Source of the DNA: an uncultured Algibacter sp.
GTDB taxonomy: Bacteria; Bacteroidota; Bacteroidia; Flavobacteriales; Flavobacteriaceae
DNA: 64,000 nucleotides
NCBI RefSeq assembly: GCF_947495925.1
Contig: NZ_CANMAU010000002.1
Span: 620,001-684,000, forward strand
Direction: 5' to 3'
Below the pieces are notes generated by a model. That model saw nothing but the letters and a program-made list of their open reading frames with translations. It was not told the origin of the DNA and ran no database searches. Shown here one piece after another: positions 18,030 to 27,126 of the stretch. How positions within the stretch are numbered: position 1 is the stretch's first letter; every line of letters starts with the position of its first letter. The position numbers and the translations under genes were made by a program.

Positions 18030-18164
18030 ATGGGAAGTAAATCTAAAATGAATCTTATGAAATCTTACAAAATCAATAAAAAGGAAGCGGAACAAAAGTT
18101 AAAAAAACAAAAAAAGGAAAACGCTCTGGATATAATAAGTAAATCAATAACAAAGCCTTTCTGA
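18030..18164 (+). CDS. Possible small basic ORF before ssb
   Basis: This encodes 44 residues (MGSKSKMNLMKSYKINKKEA, ending ITKPF), very Lys-rich; an internal start at 18057 would give 35 residues. It sits alone between the inverted repeat and ssb. The composition could reflect AT-rich noncoding DNA, so it is offered only as a possible small nucleic-acid-binding protein. Confidence 0.3.
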   Translation: MGSKSKMNLMKSYKINKKEAEQKLKKQKKENALDIISKSITKPF

Positions 18165-18206
18165 ATAGTTCAGATAGGTCAATATTAATCTTTAAATTTT
18201 TTAATT

Positions 18207-18563
18207 ATGAGTACTCTAAGAAACAAAGTACAGTTAATTGGCAACGTAGGAAACGAGCCGGAAATCACAAACCTTGAAAGTGGAAAGAAAGTTGCAAAAT
18301 TTTCAATCGCAACTAATGAATCTTATAAGGATTCTAAGGGCGAAAAAGTGACAAACACCCAATGGCACAATATTGTAGCATGGGGAAAGATTGCCGAAAT
18401 CGTAGAGAAATATGTAGGCAAAGGAAAAGAGGTAGCACTGGAGGGGAAATTGACCTCACGCTCTTATGAAACCAAAGAGGGAGAAAAGAGATATGTTACC
18501 GAAGTGGTAATTGATGAAATTCTGCTTTTGGGAATTAAAGGCGAAGATAACGCTACTGAATAA
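18207..18563 (+). CDS. ssb: Single-stranded DNA-binding protein
   Basis: This 118-residue OB-fold protein has clear SSB motifs: LRNKVQLIGNVGNEPEI at the N-terminus, KFSIATNE, TQWHNIVAWGK, and GKEVALEGKLTSRSY. It is short and lacks the acidic DDDIPF-type tail that recruits host replication proteins, as is usual for mobile-element SSBs. It probably coats the single-stranded DNA made during transfer and replication of the element. A terminator follows. Confidence 0.95.
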   Translation: MSTLRNKVQLIGNVGNEPEITNLESGKKVAKFSIATNESYKDSKGEKVTNTQWHNIVAWGKIAEIVEKYVGKGKEVALEGKLTSRSYETKEGEKRYVTEVVIDEILLLGIKGEDNATE

Positions 18564-18572
18564 TTGAAAATT

Positions 18573-18612
18573 AAAAGAGAGCGTTCCTGTCGAAAAGTGG
18601 CGCTCTCTTTTT
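18573..18612 (+). terminator. Terminator after ssb
   Basis: AAAAGAGAGCG (18573-18583) pairs with CGCTCTCTTTT (18601-18611), closing a 17-base loop and running into T residues. It may be partly leaky, since DUF6876 follows on the same strand. Confidence 0.75.
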
Positions 18613-18641
18613 CATTATTAATCTTATTAAATAGAATTACA

Positions 18642-19022
18642 ATGAATGATAAAGTTAACAAAATAAAAGCCGATTTGCAACATTTTTGTGGTACAGAAAT
18701 GTTCTTTAAGATTCCATTAATTGGAACTCGTTTTACTGACGGATTGAAATATTTAGCCAACGAAGCGGAATGCTTTTGGTTGATTACAGATGCATCAGTA
18801 ATTGCAAAAAGTTTATCAAATAGAAGTTCTTTTATTACCATCGATTTTAAGCGACTTTCTGAAAAGGAACAGTTTGAAAAGCAATGCGAAGCCATCATTA
18901 ATTATAGTGATGGAAATGATGAAATTTTTGAAACGCATAGATATAATGTAACCGATTTTCCTTTGGATGAATTGCGATTATTTTTTGTGAATAATACGCT
19001 GATGCTTCCAAGTGAATATTAA
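18642..19022 (+). CDS. DUF6876-like ICE protein
   Basis: The start at 18642 gives 126 residues (MNDKVNKIKADLQHFCGTEM...); an upstream in-frame start at 18564 would run through the ssb terminator. The pattern of LxxFxGTE, followed by GVKYLA-like and WLITDA segments, matches the DUF6876 family that is common in Bacteroidota mobile elements. The function is unknown. It forms a small operon with the next ORF. Confidence 0.7.
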   Translation: MNDKVNKIKADLQHFCGTEMFFKIPLIGTRFTDGLKYLANEAECFWLITDASVIAKSLSNRSSFITIDFKRLSEKEQFEKQCEAIINYSDGNDEIFETHRYNVTDFPLDELRLFFVNNTLMLPSEY

Positions 19023-19033
19023 ATTTTTTGGTC

Positions 19034-19231
19034 ATGGTATATCTTAATTACACAAACCTCGATAACGAAACTCAACAACGTTTAGTTTCGGTTTCCAAAA
19101 AAGATGTTGAACAGAAATTTGGAAATGATTTGAAACGATACGCAGAAGAACATCATATTGAATATGATACACTTTTGGAAGAAGAAGCTCTAAGAAATTT
19201 GTATTCTTATGACTATGTTTTTAATATTTAA
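19034..19231 (+). CDS. Small hypothetical ICE protein
   Basis: This encodes 65 residues (MVYLNYTNLDNETQQ...), acidic, with no membrane segment. A TTG start 6 bp upstream is possible, but the ATG at 19034 is preferred. It follows the DUF6876 gene by 11 bp and precedes a strong terminator, so it is the last gene of that unit. No family is recognised. Confidence 0.6.
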   Translation: MVYLNYTNLDNETQQRLVSVSKKDVEQKFGNDLKRYAEEHHIEYDTLLEEEALRNLYSYDYVFNI

Positions 19232-19250
19232 AATCAAATTTTTAGCCCAA

Positions 19251-19280
19251 GACCTTTAAGTTTTTTAAAGGTCTTTTTTT
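19251..19280 (+). terminator. Terminator after the ssb/DUF6876 unit
   Basis: GACCTTTAA (19251-19259) pairs with TTAAAGGTC (19265-19273) around a 5-base loop, followed by seven T. Confidence 0.85.
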
Positions 19281-19391
19281 GTTCTGTTATTTCATATTCT
19301 GCAACAAAAACAGCTATACATTAAAGATACTTTTAAACTTCAAAAATAACACTCTTAAAAAATCGAATTTCAATTCGTATTACAGCAAAAG

Positions 19392-19425
19392 CCATTACAT
19401 TTTTGGATGTAATGGTATTTTTTTT
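19392..19425. terminator. Second hairpin with T-run ahead of the oriT candidate
   Basis: CCATTACAT (19392-19400) pairs with ATGTAATGG (19407-19415), followed by TATTTTTTTT. It may insulate the transfer origin from transcription arriving from the left. Confidence 0.7.
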
Positions 19426-19560
19426 GTCCAGCGAGCTGGACGAAAAGGAATAGCAAGAGGGTAACACGCTAGCGCGATGTTTCGGTTTTTAATTTTTGTA
19501 AAACACTAGTAAAATCAGCGGTTTAGAGCAGTTGATTGTTTTGATTTTTGAATTTTAAGC
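19426..19560 (+). other. Candidate origin of transfer (oriT)
   Basis: This intergenic stretch lies directly upstream of the mobilisation genes. It has two palindromes: GTCCAGC-GA-GCTGGAC (19426-19441) and CGCTAGCG (19467-19474), the second inside GGGTAACACGCTAGCGCG. Both are GC-rich islands in an AT-rich gap. Inverted repeats just 5' of relaxase genes are typical for oriT in Bacteroidota ICEs. The nick site itself cannot be assigned from sequence. Confidence 0.5.
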
Positions 19561-19564
19561 GTCG

Positions 19565-19623
19565 TTTTTCACGGAAAAATGCTGTCAGCCCAATAAAAAC
19601 AACAAATTTTTCACGGAAAAATG
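19565..19623 (+). promoter_or_regulatory. Two identical operators overlapping the bfmA-like start
   Basis: TTTTTCACGGAAAAATG occurs twice, at 19565-19581 and 19607-19623. Each is an inverted repeat (TTTTTC-ACG-GAAAAA). The copies are 42 bp apart, about four helical turns. The ATG of the second copy is the start codon of the mobilisation gene. This layout suggests autorepression by the small mobilisation protein, or binding sites used in relaxosome assembly. Confidence 0.6.
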
Positions 19624-20013
19624 GATAAAGGATATGAAAAAGAACGGTTTGAAAGCCTAAGTATTAAAACTTCGGTGGCTAAAAAATTTAATGACTTTTG
19701 TAAAAAAATGTCACTTTCAAAATCTATGACACTTTTGTTGATGCTTGATTTTTTTGAAGATAATGGCATTTCCCCAAATGAAACTTTGGGACCAAATATG
19801 CAAACTTTAGAAAGTGAAATTAAGAAACGAATTAATGCAGTAATAGCTATAATAAAAGACATAGAAAAGAACCATGACAAACCTACAACTGCGATGTTGG
19901 AATCCTTATTTATGGGATTCGAACCAAAACCAAAGAAACTCATTTTAGCGAAAGAAATAAAAGAAATAAAAGTTCAGTCTGTCAAAAAAAAAGATTCAAA
20001 TAATCAATTATAA
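19621..20013 (+). CDS. BfmA/BtgA-like mobilisation accessory protein
   Basis: This 130-residue protein has a ribbon-helix-helix-like N-terminus (RFESLSIKTSVAKKFNDFCKKMSLSKSMTLLLML). This matches the BfmA/BtgA family of small DNA-binding proteins that help the relaxase at oriT. The rest is helical and basic. It starts inside an operator repeat and ends 4 bp before the relaxase gene, so the two are co-expressed. Confidence 0.8.
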   Translation: MDKGYEKERFESLSIKTSVAKKFNDFCKKMSLSKSMTLLLMLDFFEDNGISPNETLGPNMQTLESEIKKRINAVIAIIKDIEKNHDKPTTAMLESLFMGFEPKPKKLILAKEIKEIKVQSVKKKDSNNQL

Positions 20014-20017
20014 AATC

Positions 20018-21046
20018 ATGTACATCACAATTACAGCTCAAAAATTAGGAGGAGATTATTCACAAAGTTCTGCGGATTTTGCTGAGTATCTGGAGAAGGA
20101 AAATCAGGGTTTGGAGCAAGAGGATGTGGAACATTTTTTTAATCAATATGGCGATGAAATTGAAGCCAAAGAAGTTGTAAAAGAAATCGATAGCAATACG
20201 GCTAAACTCAAAAAGAAAGAGCCGAAGTTTTATTCAATTACAGTTAGTCCAAGTAAATATGAACTGAGAAAATTACAGAATAATTCTGAAGATTTAAAGA
20301 AATATACCAGAGCCATAATGAACGATTATGCAACGTCCTTCAATCGTGAAATTAATGGTAAACCGATAACCGTTGACGACATAAAATATTTTGCAAAAAT
20401 TGAGTATCAACGAACGTATAAAGGCACAGATAAACAAGTAAAAGAAAACCAACCTTTTGCCACAAAAATACTTCAGCTAAAATCAGATATTCGGAAAATA
20501 GAGAATCATCAATTAGATGGAAATATAAATAAAATGAAATCCCAAATAATCAAACTCGAAGCCGAAGCACCACACCAACAAAATGGAAAACGGATTATTC
20601 AAGGCATGAAAAAAGAGGGTAATCAAAGTCATATCCATATTATCGTTAGCCGAAAAGATGCATCAAATTCTGTGAGTTTATCGCCAGGATCTAAACACAA
20701 AGCTTCTGAAGTTGAGATGCATGGTAAAATTGTAAAACGTGGATTCGACAGAGATGCATTTTTTACAAAAGCCGAAAGCACGTTTGATAAAACTTTTGGC
20801 TATAAACGCAACTATGCAGAATCCTATAAATCGAAGAAAGATTTTATTAAAAATCCAAAGCTCTACTTCACAACATTATTAGGATTGCCAGCTAGTGAGA
20901 AAGCGATTGCATTCAAAATGCTAGCAAAATCTGGAGTACCTATTGCGAGTATTCCAACTAATCAAGTGCAGTTAGCACTTAAAACCATAAGATATTTAAA
21001 ACGTGGTGTAGACGTGGCAATTAAATCAGGTTCAATAGGCATATAG
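20018..21046 (+). CDS. MobB-like relaxase (DUF5712 type)
   Basis: This 342-residue protein has the N-terminal MYITITAQKLGG segment, and around residues 203-215 a His-hydrophobic-His metal-binding motif (SHIHIIVSRKDASNS) as in relaxases of the MOB-P/DUF5712 type. It would nick oriT and lead the strand into the recipient. The C-terminal part is short, with no helicase or primase domain. It lies between the accessory protein and the coupling ATPase, separated by only 4 bp and 1 bp. Confidence 0.85.
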   Translation: MYITITAQKLGGDYSQSSADFAEYLEKENQGLEQEDVEHFFNQYGDEIEAKEVVKEIDSNTAKLKKKEPKFYSITVSPSKYELRKLQNNSEDLKKYTRAIMNDYATSFNREINGKPITVDDIKYFAKIEYQRTYKGTDKQVKENQPFATKILQLKSDIRKIENHQLDGNINKMKSQIIKLEAEAPHQQNGKRIIQGMKKEGNQSHIHIIVSRKDASNSVSLSPGSKHKASEVEMHGKIVKRGFDRDAFFTKAESTFDKTFGYKRNYAESYKSKKDFIKNPKLYFTTLLGLPASEKAIAFKMLAKSGVPIASIPTNQVQLALKTIRYLKRGVDVAIKSGSIGI

Positions 21047-21047
21047 C

Positions 21048-22640
21048 ATGGAAATACAAGGAATCACATTTACGATTGGGTTATTATTTGGAATGAGCTT
21101 AGTATTCTCTAGTCTCTTCAGAATGACACGATATGCCTTTTTTATAAACCTAATTTTGACTGTGATTTGTTTAGGACTACTTTTCAATTTGAGTCCTTAT
21201 TTAATGCAAAGGGTCATACAGTTACTTTATATTGGTTGTCCGCTTTTACTTATCAATACGGTTCTGTATGTTTTTCTTCAGAAGGAGAATGAAGTTTTGG
21301 ATTCTAATAATAAACACCAAGTTCATTTTAAAATAAAACGTGGAAGTTTCAAAATTAACAACATCAAAAGAGGCGCTTCAATAATTGGTTCTGCAGGAAG
21401 TGGAAAAACAGAAAGTGTCGTTTTTAATTTTCTTCAGCATTTTAGTAAACATAAATTTTCTGGTGTGATTCACGATTATAAGAACTTCGAAATTACAGAA
21501 ATGGCGTTTCCTTTATTTGAAAAAAATGAGATTGATTTTAAAGTGATTTCATTTGATAATATTCATGATCGAGTAAATCCTATTGCGCCAAGATATATGA
21601 CCAATGAAGAAAGTGTAAATGAAGTAGCGAGAGTACTTATTGAAAACCTTTTAGAACAAAGAGAGTCCGGAAGTATTGGAACAACAAAATTCTTCAATGA
21701 TGCAGCTGAAGGTTTAATTGGTGGTTTGATCTGGATGCTGAGAACTTCATATCCGCATTTGTGTACATTACCACATTTAATAGCGATTTATCAATTTCTG
21801 GACACAGACAGTTTGATTGCTTTTTTGAGTAAGAATACAACATCGAGAGCGATGGCTGATGCTTTTATTAGTGGTAAGGATTCGGACAGACAAACGGCTG
21901 GTGTAAAAAGCACTTTGGCCAATGCGCTCAAAAAAATAAGTACCCAACGTATTTTTATGACCTTATCCGCAGATGATGTTCCGCTAGATATAAATAGCCA
22001 GGAGAAACCTTTAGCGATTTCAGTAGTCAATAATCCGAAATATGAGACTGCTTATTCGCCTATCATAGCAACCATTATTCATACGATTACAAAACAAATG
22101 AGTGTTAGAAATTCAAATGCTTCGTTTTTGTTGATGGAAGAAGCGCCAACGATTCGATTATTGAATATGCATAGAATTCCTGCCACATTACGTAGTTATG
22201 ATATTGCTACGATTTACGTGATGCAAGACAAGATTCAAAACGATATGATGTATGGAGACAAGGCAAGCAAAGCAATTTTAAGTAATTTATCCTATCAATT
22301 CTTCGGAAAGGTAAACGATCCAGACACAGCGAAATATTACGAACGTTTTTTTGAAATCGTAAAGAAAGAAACCACTAGCGTCAATCGAGGTCATAACCTT
22401 AATTTTGATACACGAATTACAACAGGCGAACGCGAAGTCGCTAAAATTAGAGCTGATGTGTTTTTTAGACTGAAAGAAGGCGAATTTATTACGTTCGCTG
22501 ATGGAAAGGACAGTAAAGTACAATTTAAACTTCCAAAAATTGAAAAACGATTACCAACGAAACAACAAGACTATTCAGATGCAGATTTGCAAGCAAATTT
22601 TGATAGGATTTATGATGAAGCGAAAAATTTGTTTGTTTAG
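21048..22640 (+). CDS. Type IV coupling protein (TraG/VirD4-like)
   Basis: This 530-residue protein has two or three membrane segments in the first 80 residues, then a Walker A motif GSAGSGKT at 114-121. An AAA-like motor domain with the Walker B region SFLLMEEAPTI follows. It would couple the relaxase-DNA complex to the conjugation channel in the inner membrane. The gene starts 1 bp after the relaxase. The CHAT protease gene starts 43 bp downstream without an obvious terminator. Confidence 0.9.
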   Translation: MEIQGITFTIGLLFGMSLVFSSLFRMTRYAFFINLILTVICLGLLFNLSPYLMQRVIQLLYIGCPLLLINTVLYVFLQKENEVLDSNNKHQVHFKIKRGSFKINNIKRGASIIGSAGSGKTESVVFNFLQHFSKHKFSGVIHDYKNFEITEMAFPLFEKNEIDFKVISFDNIHDRVNPIAPRYMTNEESVNEVARVLIENLLEQRESGSIGTTKFFNDAAEGLIGGLIWMLRTSYPHLCTLPHLIAIYQFLDTDSLIAFLSKNTTSRAMADAFISGKDSDRQTAGVKSTLANALKKISTQRIFMTLSADDVPLDINSQEKPLAISVVNNPKYETAYSPIIATIIHTITKQMSVRNSNASFLLMEEAPTIRLLNMHRIPATLRSYDIATIYVMQDKIQNDMMYGDKASKAILSNLSYQFFGKVNDPDTAKYYERFFEIVKKETTSVNRGHNLNFDTRITTGEREVAKIRADVFFRLKEGEFITFADGKDSKVQFKLPKIEKRLPTKQQDYSDADLQANFDRIYDEAKNLFV

Positions 22641-22683
22641 GATTTTTTAAATGTTAAGAAATTGACGATATTGATTTCTTTAA

Positions 22684-24546
22684 ATGAAATCTTATCCGCC
22701 AAAAATAGCTTCGAAATTTTTCTGCATTATCAATAGGGATGAAGCAACTTTAGCTGCTCTTATTTTTAGCTACATTGACCAATCTGAGGGTTATATACCA
22801 ACATTTGAATTTCCTTTTGTTTCGTCAGAGGATTTTGAAAACGAGCTGGATAAAGAAATTCGTGATGAGCACCAACTTAGTAGATCTAGAGCAAGAAAAT
22901 TTAATATCAAAGTCAGAAATGCTATTCGGCGCTTGGGTGGATGCGAATATCTTATTATTGCAGGTCTTACGGATAAACAGTTGAGCTATTTGACATTCTT
23001 AAATGATTACAACACTATTTATATTGATGATAAAGACAATGTGGATGTGCTTTTAAATGGTATTGTTCCAAAAGAAGGTTTCTTGCTTTGTAAGGAATCT
23101 GAACTAATTAAACATTTACACTATGCTCTTAAACAAAACCTATATCTGTCTATTGATGAAGATGCAGTAACCGTGCCACATTCATTCCACAATTCTTCGG
23201 GCTTAGTTGTAATTGAGCAAAACAATAAAGTTTCTAGTGTATTTGGAATTTTGTACGGTCATTCTATTGGATCAGACGTTGAGTTAGTTGAAACTGAGAG
23301 GTTGAATACTTACCAGATTAAAGATTTAATAGAAAATTTGAAGAACGATAAACCGAACGCTTTTAATAATCTAAGTGCGGCTATCTTTCCATACATAGAG
23401 CATATTGAATTTAATAAGAGGGAATTTGCAACTTTCTTTACCGATGGGGTTCCATACTCTTTAATTTTAAAAAATATTTTACCGATTTCTCACGTCCACT
23501 TGCGGATTAATCCAGATTTTTTCATTTTCAATAGCTTATATTATGAGTCTTATTCTGAAACGTATTCAGCGGTTGTTTTTTCCCCAAAAGCTTTTGATAA
23601 TGAAGAAACTGAATTTGTTATAGAAAAGCTGTCAAAAAACAATCTACTTGTAAAACCACTTGTAGATAAAGAAGCCACTTATTTTAATTTAGATAACCAC
23701 ATACAACATTATCCCTTTAGTCTCTTGCATTTGTGCAGTCACGGTGGCGAAGTAGAAGGAACCAGAATTATAGAAAAATTTATCGATAGTGGCGGAGATG
23801 AACATACTGTAGAGTACGATGAAGTTTTCAGTTTTGGGTTGAATCCTATAGAAGATTCAAATCCTGCTGCGACAAAGCGATTGCCTCGTAAATTCGATGG
23901 TCTTACTTGGGGGAGTAAGGAATTTACAGAGGCCTCTTTTCCTAATTATGTTTTTTCAGATATGTTTCAATCATTAGGCGAAACCAAAAATCAGGAAAGT
24001 TCAAGAATAGTTAATGTTACGGGTTCTTGTCATATAAAATGTGTAGATTCAATTTATCAAGCAATGTTCCATTATCTTGCTGCTATGCATTCGCCAATAA
24101 TCTTCAATAATACTTGCTGGTCTTGGTCTGACGTTGCAGATTCATTTATAGGTGTCGGGGCGAGAGGATATATAGGAACACTCTGGAATATTGATAATGC
24201 AATAGCTACTCAAGCGGCTGAAGTTTTTTATAATAACATTTTTGAAAATACAGTTTTATTATCATTGCATAAAGCTCTAGAAATTTCAAAAAATACCAGA
24301 GACGAAAACATCTATATTTTTTGGGGACTACATTTTACTAGTATCGTACCAGGTGTATCTGAAGAAGCAAGTAGATTAGTTGTTTTTAGCAAAATAATGG
24401 ATTCTCTCGAAATGTGGAAAACCAAACTTGAAAAGACTATAATTCCTGAGCACAAGAAAACAATTACCGAAATAATCGATTGGCTATCGAGAGTGCTTGC
24501 ACGTAATTTTAAAAAAGAGGTTATGAAATATATATACAAAAACTAA
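22684..24546 (+). CDS. CHAT-domain caspase-like protease
   Basis: This 620-residue protein has a C-terminal CHAT peptidase domain. The catalytic His is in LHLCSHGG (H353) and the catalytic Cys in IIFNNTCWSW (C478). The usual CHAT end follows: a Gly-Ala stretch (GVGARGYIGTLWNIDNAIA) and VFYNNIF. The N-terminal 340 residues do not show a known domain and could recognise a trigger. Such proteases act as death effectors or as activators of a partner. It is the first gene of a three-gene operon (28-bp and 2-bp gaps) with a sacsin-like ATPase and an AlbA-HEPN protein, so the partners are the likely sensor and substrate. It is also close behind the coupling protein gene and may be co-transcribed with it. 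Confidence 0.82.
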   Translation: MKSYPPKIASKFFCIINRDEATLAALIFSYIDQSEGYIPTFEFPFVSSEDFENELDKEIRDEHQLSRSRARKFNIKVRNAIRRLGGCEYLIIAGLTDKQLSYLTFLNDYNTIYIDDKDNVDVLLNGIVPKEGFLLCKESELIKHLHYALKQNLYLSIDEDAVTVPHSFHNSSGLVVIEQNNKVSSVFGILYGHSIGSDVELVETERLNTYQIKDLIENLKNDKPNAFNNLSAAIFPYIEHIEFNKREFATFFTDGVPYSLILKNILPISHVHLRINPDFFIFNSLYYESYSETYSAVVFSPKAFDNEETEFVIEKLSKNNLLVKPLVDKEATYFNLDNHIQHYPFSLLHLCSHGGEVEGTRIIEKFIDSGGDEHTVEYDEVFSFGLNPIEDSNPAATKRLPRKFDGLTWGSKEFTEASFPNYVFSDMFQSLGETKNQESSRIVNVTGSCHIKCVDSIYQAMFHYLAAMHSPIIFNNTCWSWSDVADSFIGVGARGYIGTLWNIDNAIATQAAEVFYNNIFENTVLLSLHKALEISKNTRDENIYIFWGLHFTSIVPGVSEEASRLVVFSKIMDSLEMWKTKLEKTIIPEHKKTITEIIDWLSRVLARNFKKEVMKYIYKN

Positions 24547-24574
24547 ATTTCATTAGGCTTGAACTGATAAAAAT

Positions 24575-27124
24575 ATGATAGAATCAATTGAAGAAGGCAG
24601 AAAAGAAGACGGTAACCGGTCTATTGCCGACAAAATAAAAAAGAGGCTACACAATCTAGACAAGACAGTAGAAAATAATCAGGGAAGATGGGCTTGGGAA
24701 CTCTTGCAAAATGCCAAAGACAGCATCGCTGATTATCCCGACAGAAAAATATCGGTTCAAATAGAACTCGATGAAGATCAAGTTGTCTTCAGACATAATG
24801 GTATTCATTTTACTGAGAAAGATATTAGAGGTCTAATCAATCAAATATCATCTAAAGAAGTTGAGGAAGGCGAAGAGACTACGAGAACTGGTCGTTTTGG
24901 CACAGGGTTTTTAACCACACATTTATTATCTAAAGTAATAGATATAGAAGGAATTGTTGAAACCAATGATTTTGAGCTGTATCGTTTTCAGTTTCCTCTT
25001 GATAGGGAAGGAAGTTCGATATCTCAATTAGTTCCTAAAATTGAAAATGCTTGGCAAGAGTTCCACAATTCAACTACTCAAATTCAAGATAATTACGAAC
25101 TGAATTGCTATAATACATCATTCAAATATCACTTAAATACACCAGAGCAAAAGAAGATTGCGCGAGCTGGAACGGAAGAATTTATGTTGCTGATTCCATT
25201 TGTGCTAACCTTTATTACAAATATTGAAAAAGTTGAGATTATCGATAATGTCAAAAACGAAACCTTATCGTTTAGTAATCCAGAATCTACTAATGATGAA
25301 TCTGTTTTTACGATTGAAAAGGATTGTAACGGAACAATATCTCAAATCTATATTTTAAATTTCTCAAATGAGAAGGTAACTATTGCTGCAGAAGTTGAAA
25401 AAAAGGACGATGCTTTCATTATAAAAAGCCACAAGAACGTTCCCAAATTATTTTGTGACTTTCCACTAATAGGCACAGAGTCTTTTCATTTTCCTGTCAT
25501 TGTAAATAGTTTTTACTTCAATCCCCAAATAGAAAGAGATGGAATTTGGCTTAAAGGAAGCGAAGATCCAGAGGTAATGGAAAACAAGTCATTACTAGAG
25601 GAAGCTATAGAACTTTATAAAACATTAATGGATAAGGTGTCATCTCAGAATTTCTATCACCTCTTTAATATGGCAAACTCTAAAATGCCCGAAACCAACG
25701 AAAAATATTTTGATGAACATTGGTATTCAGAAAATATTCAAGAGCCTTTAAGAACCTTTTTGTTACAAAAACCAATCATAGAACTCGAAAGTAATTCTAA
25801 GGTAAAAAAGCTTCCTAAAGATGTATGGTTTCCTTCAAGAAATTATTCTAAAGAAGTGCAGAAAAACTTGTGGAAATACACCTACGATTTATATGATGAA
25901 GCTGTTTGTAAAGAAAGCCATATACAAGATTGGGTAGAAGTATATTGGTCGGATTGGCATAAAATCGATTATGAAGAACTAGCAAAGGATATCGAAAAGC
26001 AAGAGAGTATTCAAAAACTGAGTGAAACCCTAGACAGGGATCAAACGGAAACTTTTGTATGGTATAATGAAGTATGTAAATTTATACTTGAGGTAGAAAC
26101 TAATATCATTTACTTTCAAAATAAAAAAATGCTACCCAATAGAAAAGGGATTTTTCAACTAAAAAAGAATGTATTTATTGATAAGATTAAAGATGATGAG
26201 CTAATTTCTATTTTAATACTTTTGGGTAATGATTGGGAAAATCTGCTTTTACATCCCAAAGTCGGTTTTGGTAGTTATCAAGTTAAAGAAAAGAAAGATA
26301 TAGCAAGTGAGATTTCTGATTATTTAAAAAATCCGTCACATACGGAAGAAAATATGATTTCGGCTATTAGCTTATTATCGGGATGGTTTGAAACTAATCA
26401 CAAAGAGGCTAAAGAAATTATGCCAGAATTGTATCGAAAAAAGGCGCAACTTTTTATGAATACAATCTCGGATAAAGAGAGTCTTTATAAAGTAATGCGA
26501 AGCAAAACGAATTTAGAGCAATTGTCCAAAGTAGCTAAGGCATTGGAAGATGACCCTAATTTACTGCAAACGTTCAATCAAGCTGAACAACTATCAACTC
26601 TTTTAAGAGATTATAATGTAAATAGCCTAGAAGAATTAAAAATAGTTTTAGAAAGTTCTAATACACATCATCCAAAGGCAGAAATTACACAAGAAGATTT
26701 AGCTGGTTTAGGTGTGACTTCTATGGACGAACTGGAAGAAGCACTTAAAGATAAGGATCTGGCAGCTTTATTTAATCATACCTCTAGACCAAATGCCAAT
26801 ATGTTTTTATATGCCCAACAATTGATAGAGCGATCAAAACAAAATATTATTGAGCATTTGAAAAGCCACCCAGATTATGATTGTACTGACATTGATGAAT
26901 TGGCAACAACAGTCTTGGGCGGTATAAAAAAGAATGGTGTTGATGTTCATATTGTAATGAGACCCTCAGATAATGGACAGGTAATAGTTTTTTATTCTTC
27001 AGAGAAAGACACCCTCGATTATGCAAATGCAGAGCTGTGGATTGATAATGGTAGGGACAATCCAAGACATTTAACTTTGGGTACCATTCTTAAAACAACA
27101 GGTATTAATAAAATCCCAGTTTAA
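24575..27124 (+). CDS. Sacsin/Hsp90-like GHKL ATPase
   Basis: This 849-residue protein has an N-terminal Bergerat ATP-binding fold. The N-box is WELLQNAKDS (41-50), the second motif FRHNGIHFT (72-80), and the glycine box TGRFGTGFLTTH (105-116). This order is that of sacsin-type ATPases, and the motif order excludes histidine kinases and MutL. About 700 further residues are helical and charged without a recognised domain, with a C-terminal beta-rich segment. It probably acts as an ATP-driven sensor or scaffold. The next gene starts 2 bp after its stop, pointing to translational coupling. Confidence 0.82.
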   Translation: MIESIEEGRKEDGNRSIADKIKKRLHNLDKTVENNQGRWAWELLQNAKDSIADYPDRKISVQIELDEDQVVFRHNGIHFTEKDIRGLINQISSKEVEEGEETTRTGRFGTGFLTTHLLSKVIDIEGIVETNDFELYRFQFPLDREGSSISQLVPKIENAWQEFHNSTTQIQDNYELNCYNTSFKYHLNTPEQKKIARAGTEEFMLLIPFVLTFITNIEKVEIIDNVKNETLSFSNPESTNDESVFTIEKDCNGTISQIYILNFSNEKVTIAAEVEKKDDAFIIKSHKNVPKLFCDFPLIGTESFHFPVIVNSFYFNPQIERDGIWLKGSEDPEVMENKSLLEEAIELYKTLMDKVSSQNFYHLFNMANSKMPETNEKYFDEHWYSENIQEPLRTFLLQKPIIELESNSKVKKLPKDVWFPSRNYSKEVQKNLWKYTYDLYDEAVCKESHIQDWVEVYWSDWHKIDYEELAKDIEKQESIQKLSETLDRDQTETFVWYNEVCKFILEVETNIIYFQNKKMLPNRKGIFQLKKNVFIDKIKDDELISILILLGNDWENLLLHPKVGFGSYQVKEKKDIASEISDYLKNPSHTEENMISAISLLSGWFETNHKEAKEIMPELYRKKAQLFMNTISDKESLYKVMRSKTNLEQLSKVAKALEDDPNLLQTFNQAEQLSTLLRDYNVNSLEELKIVLESSNTHHPKAEITQEDLAGLGVTSMDELEEALKDKDLAALFNHTSRPNANMFLYAQQLIERSKQNIIEHLKSHPDYDCTDIDELATTVLGGIKKNGVDVHIVMRPSDNGQVIVFYSSEKDTLDYANAELWIDNGRDNPRHLTLGTILKTTGINKIPV

Positions 27125-27126
27125 TT

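Noticed and set aside
21048-22640. VirB4-type ATPase
   Set aside because: The N-terminal membrane helices and position after the relaxase mark it as a coupling protein; the VirB4-like TraG is at 32363-34765.
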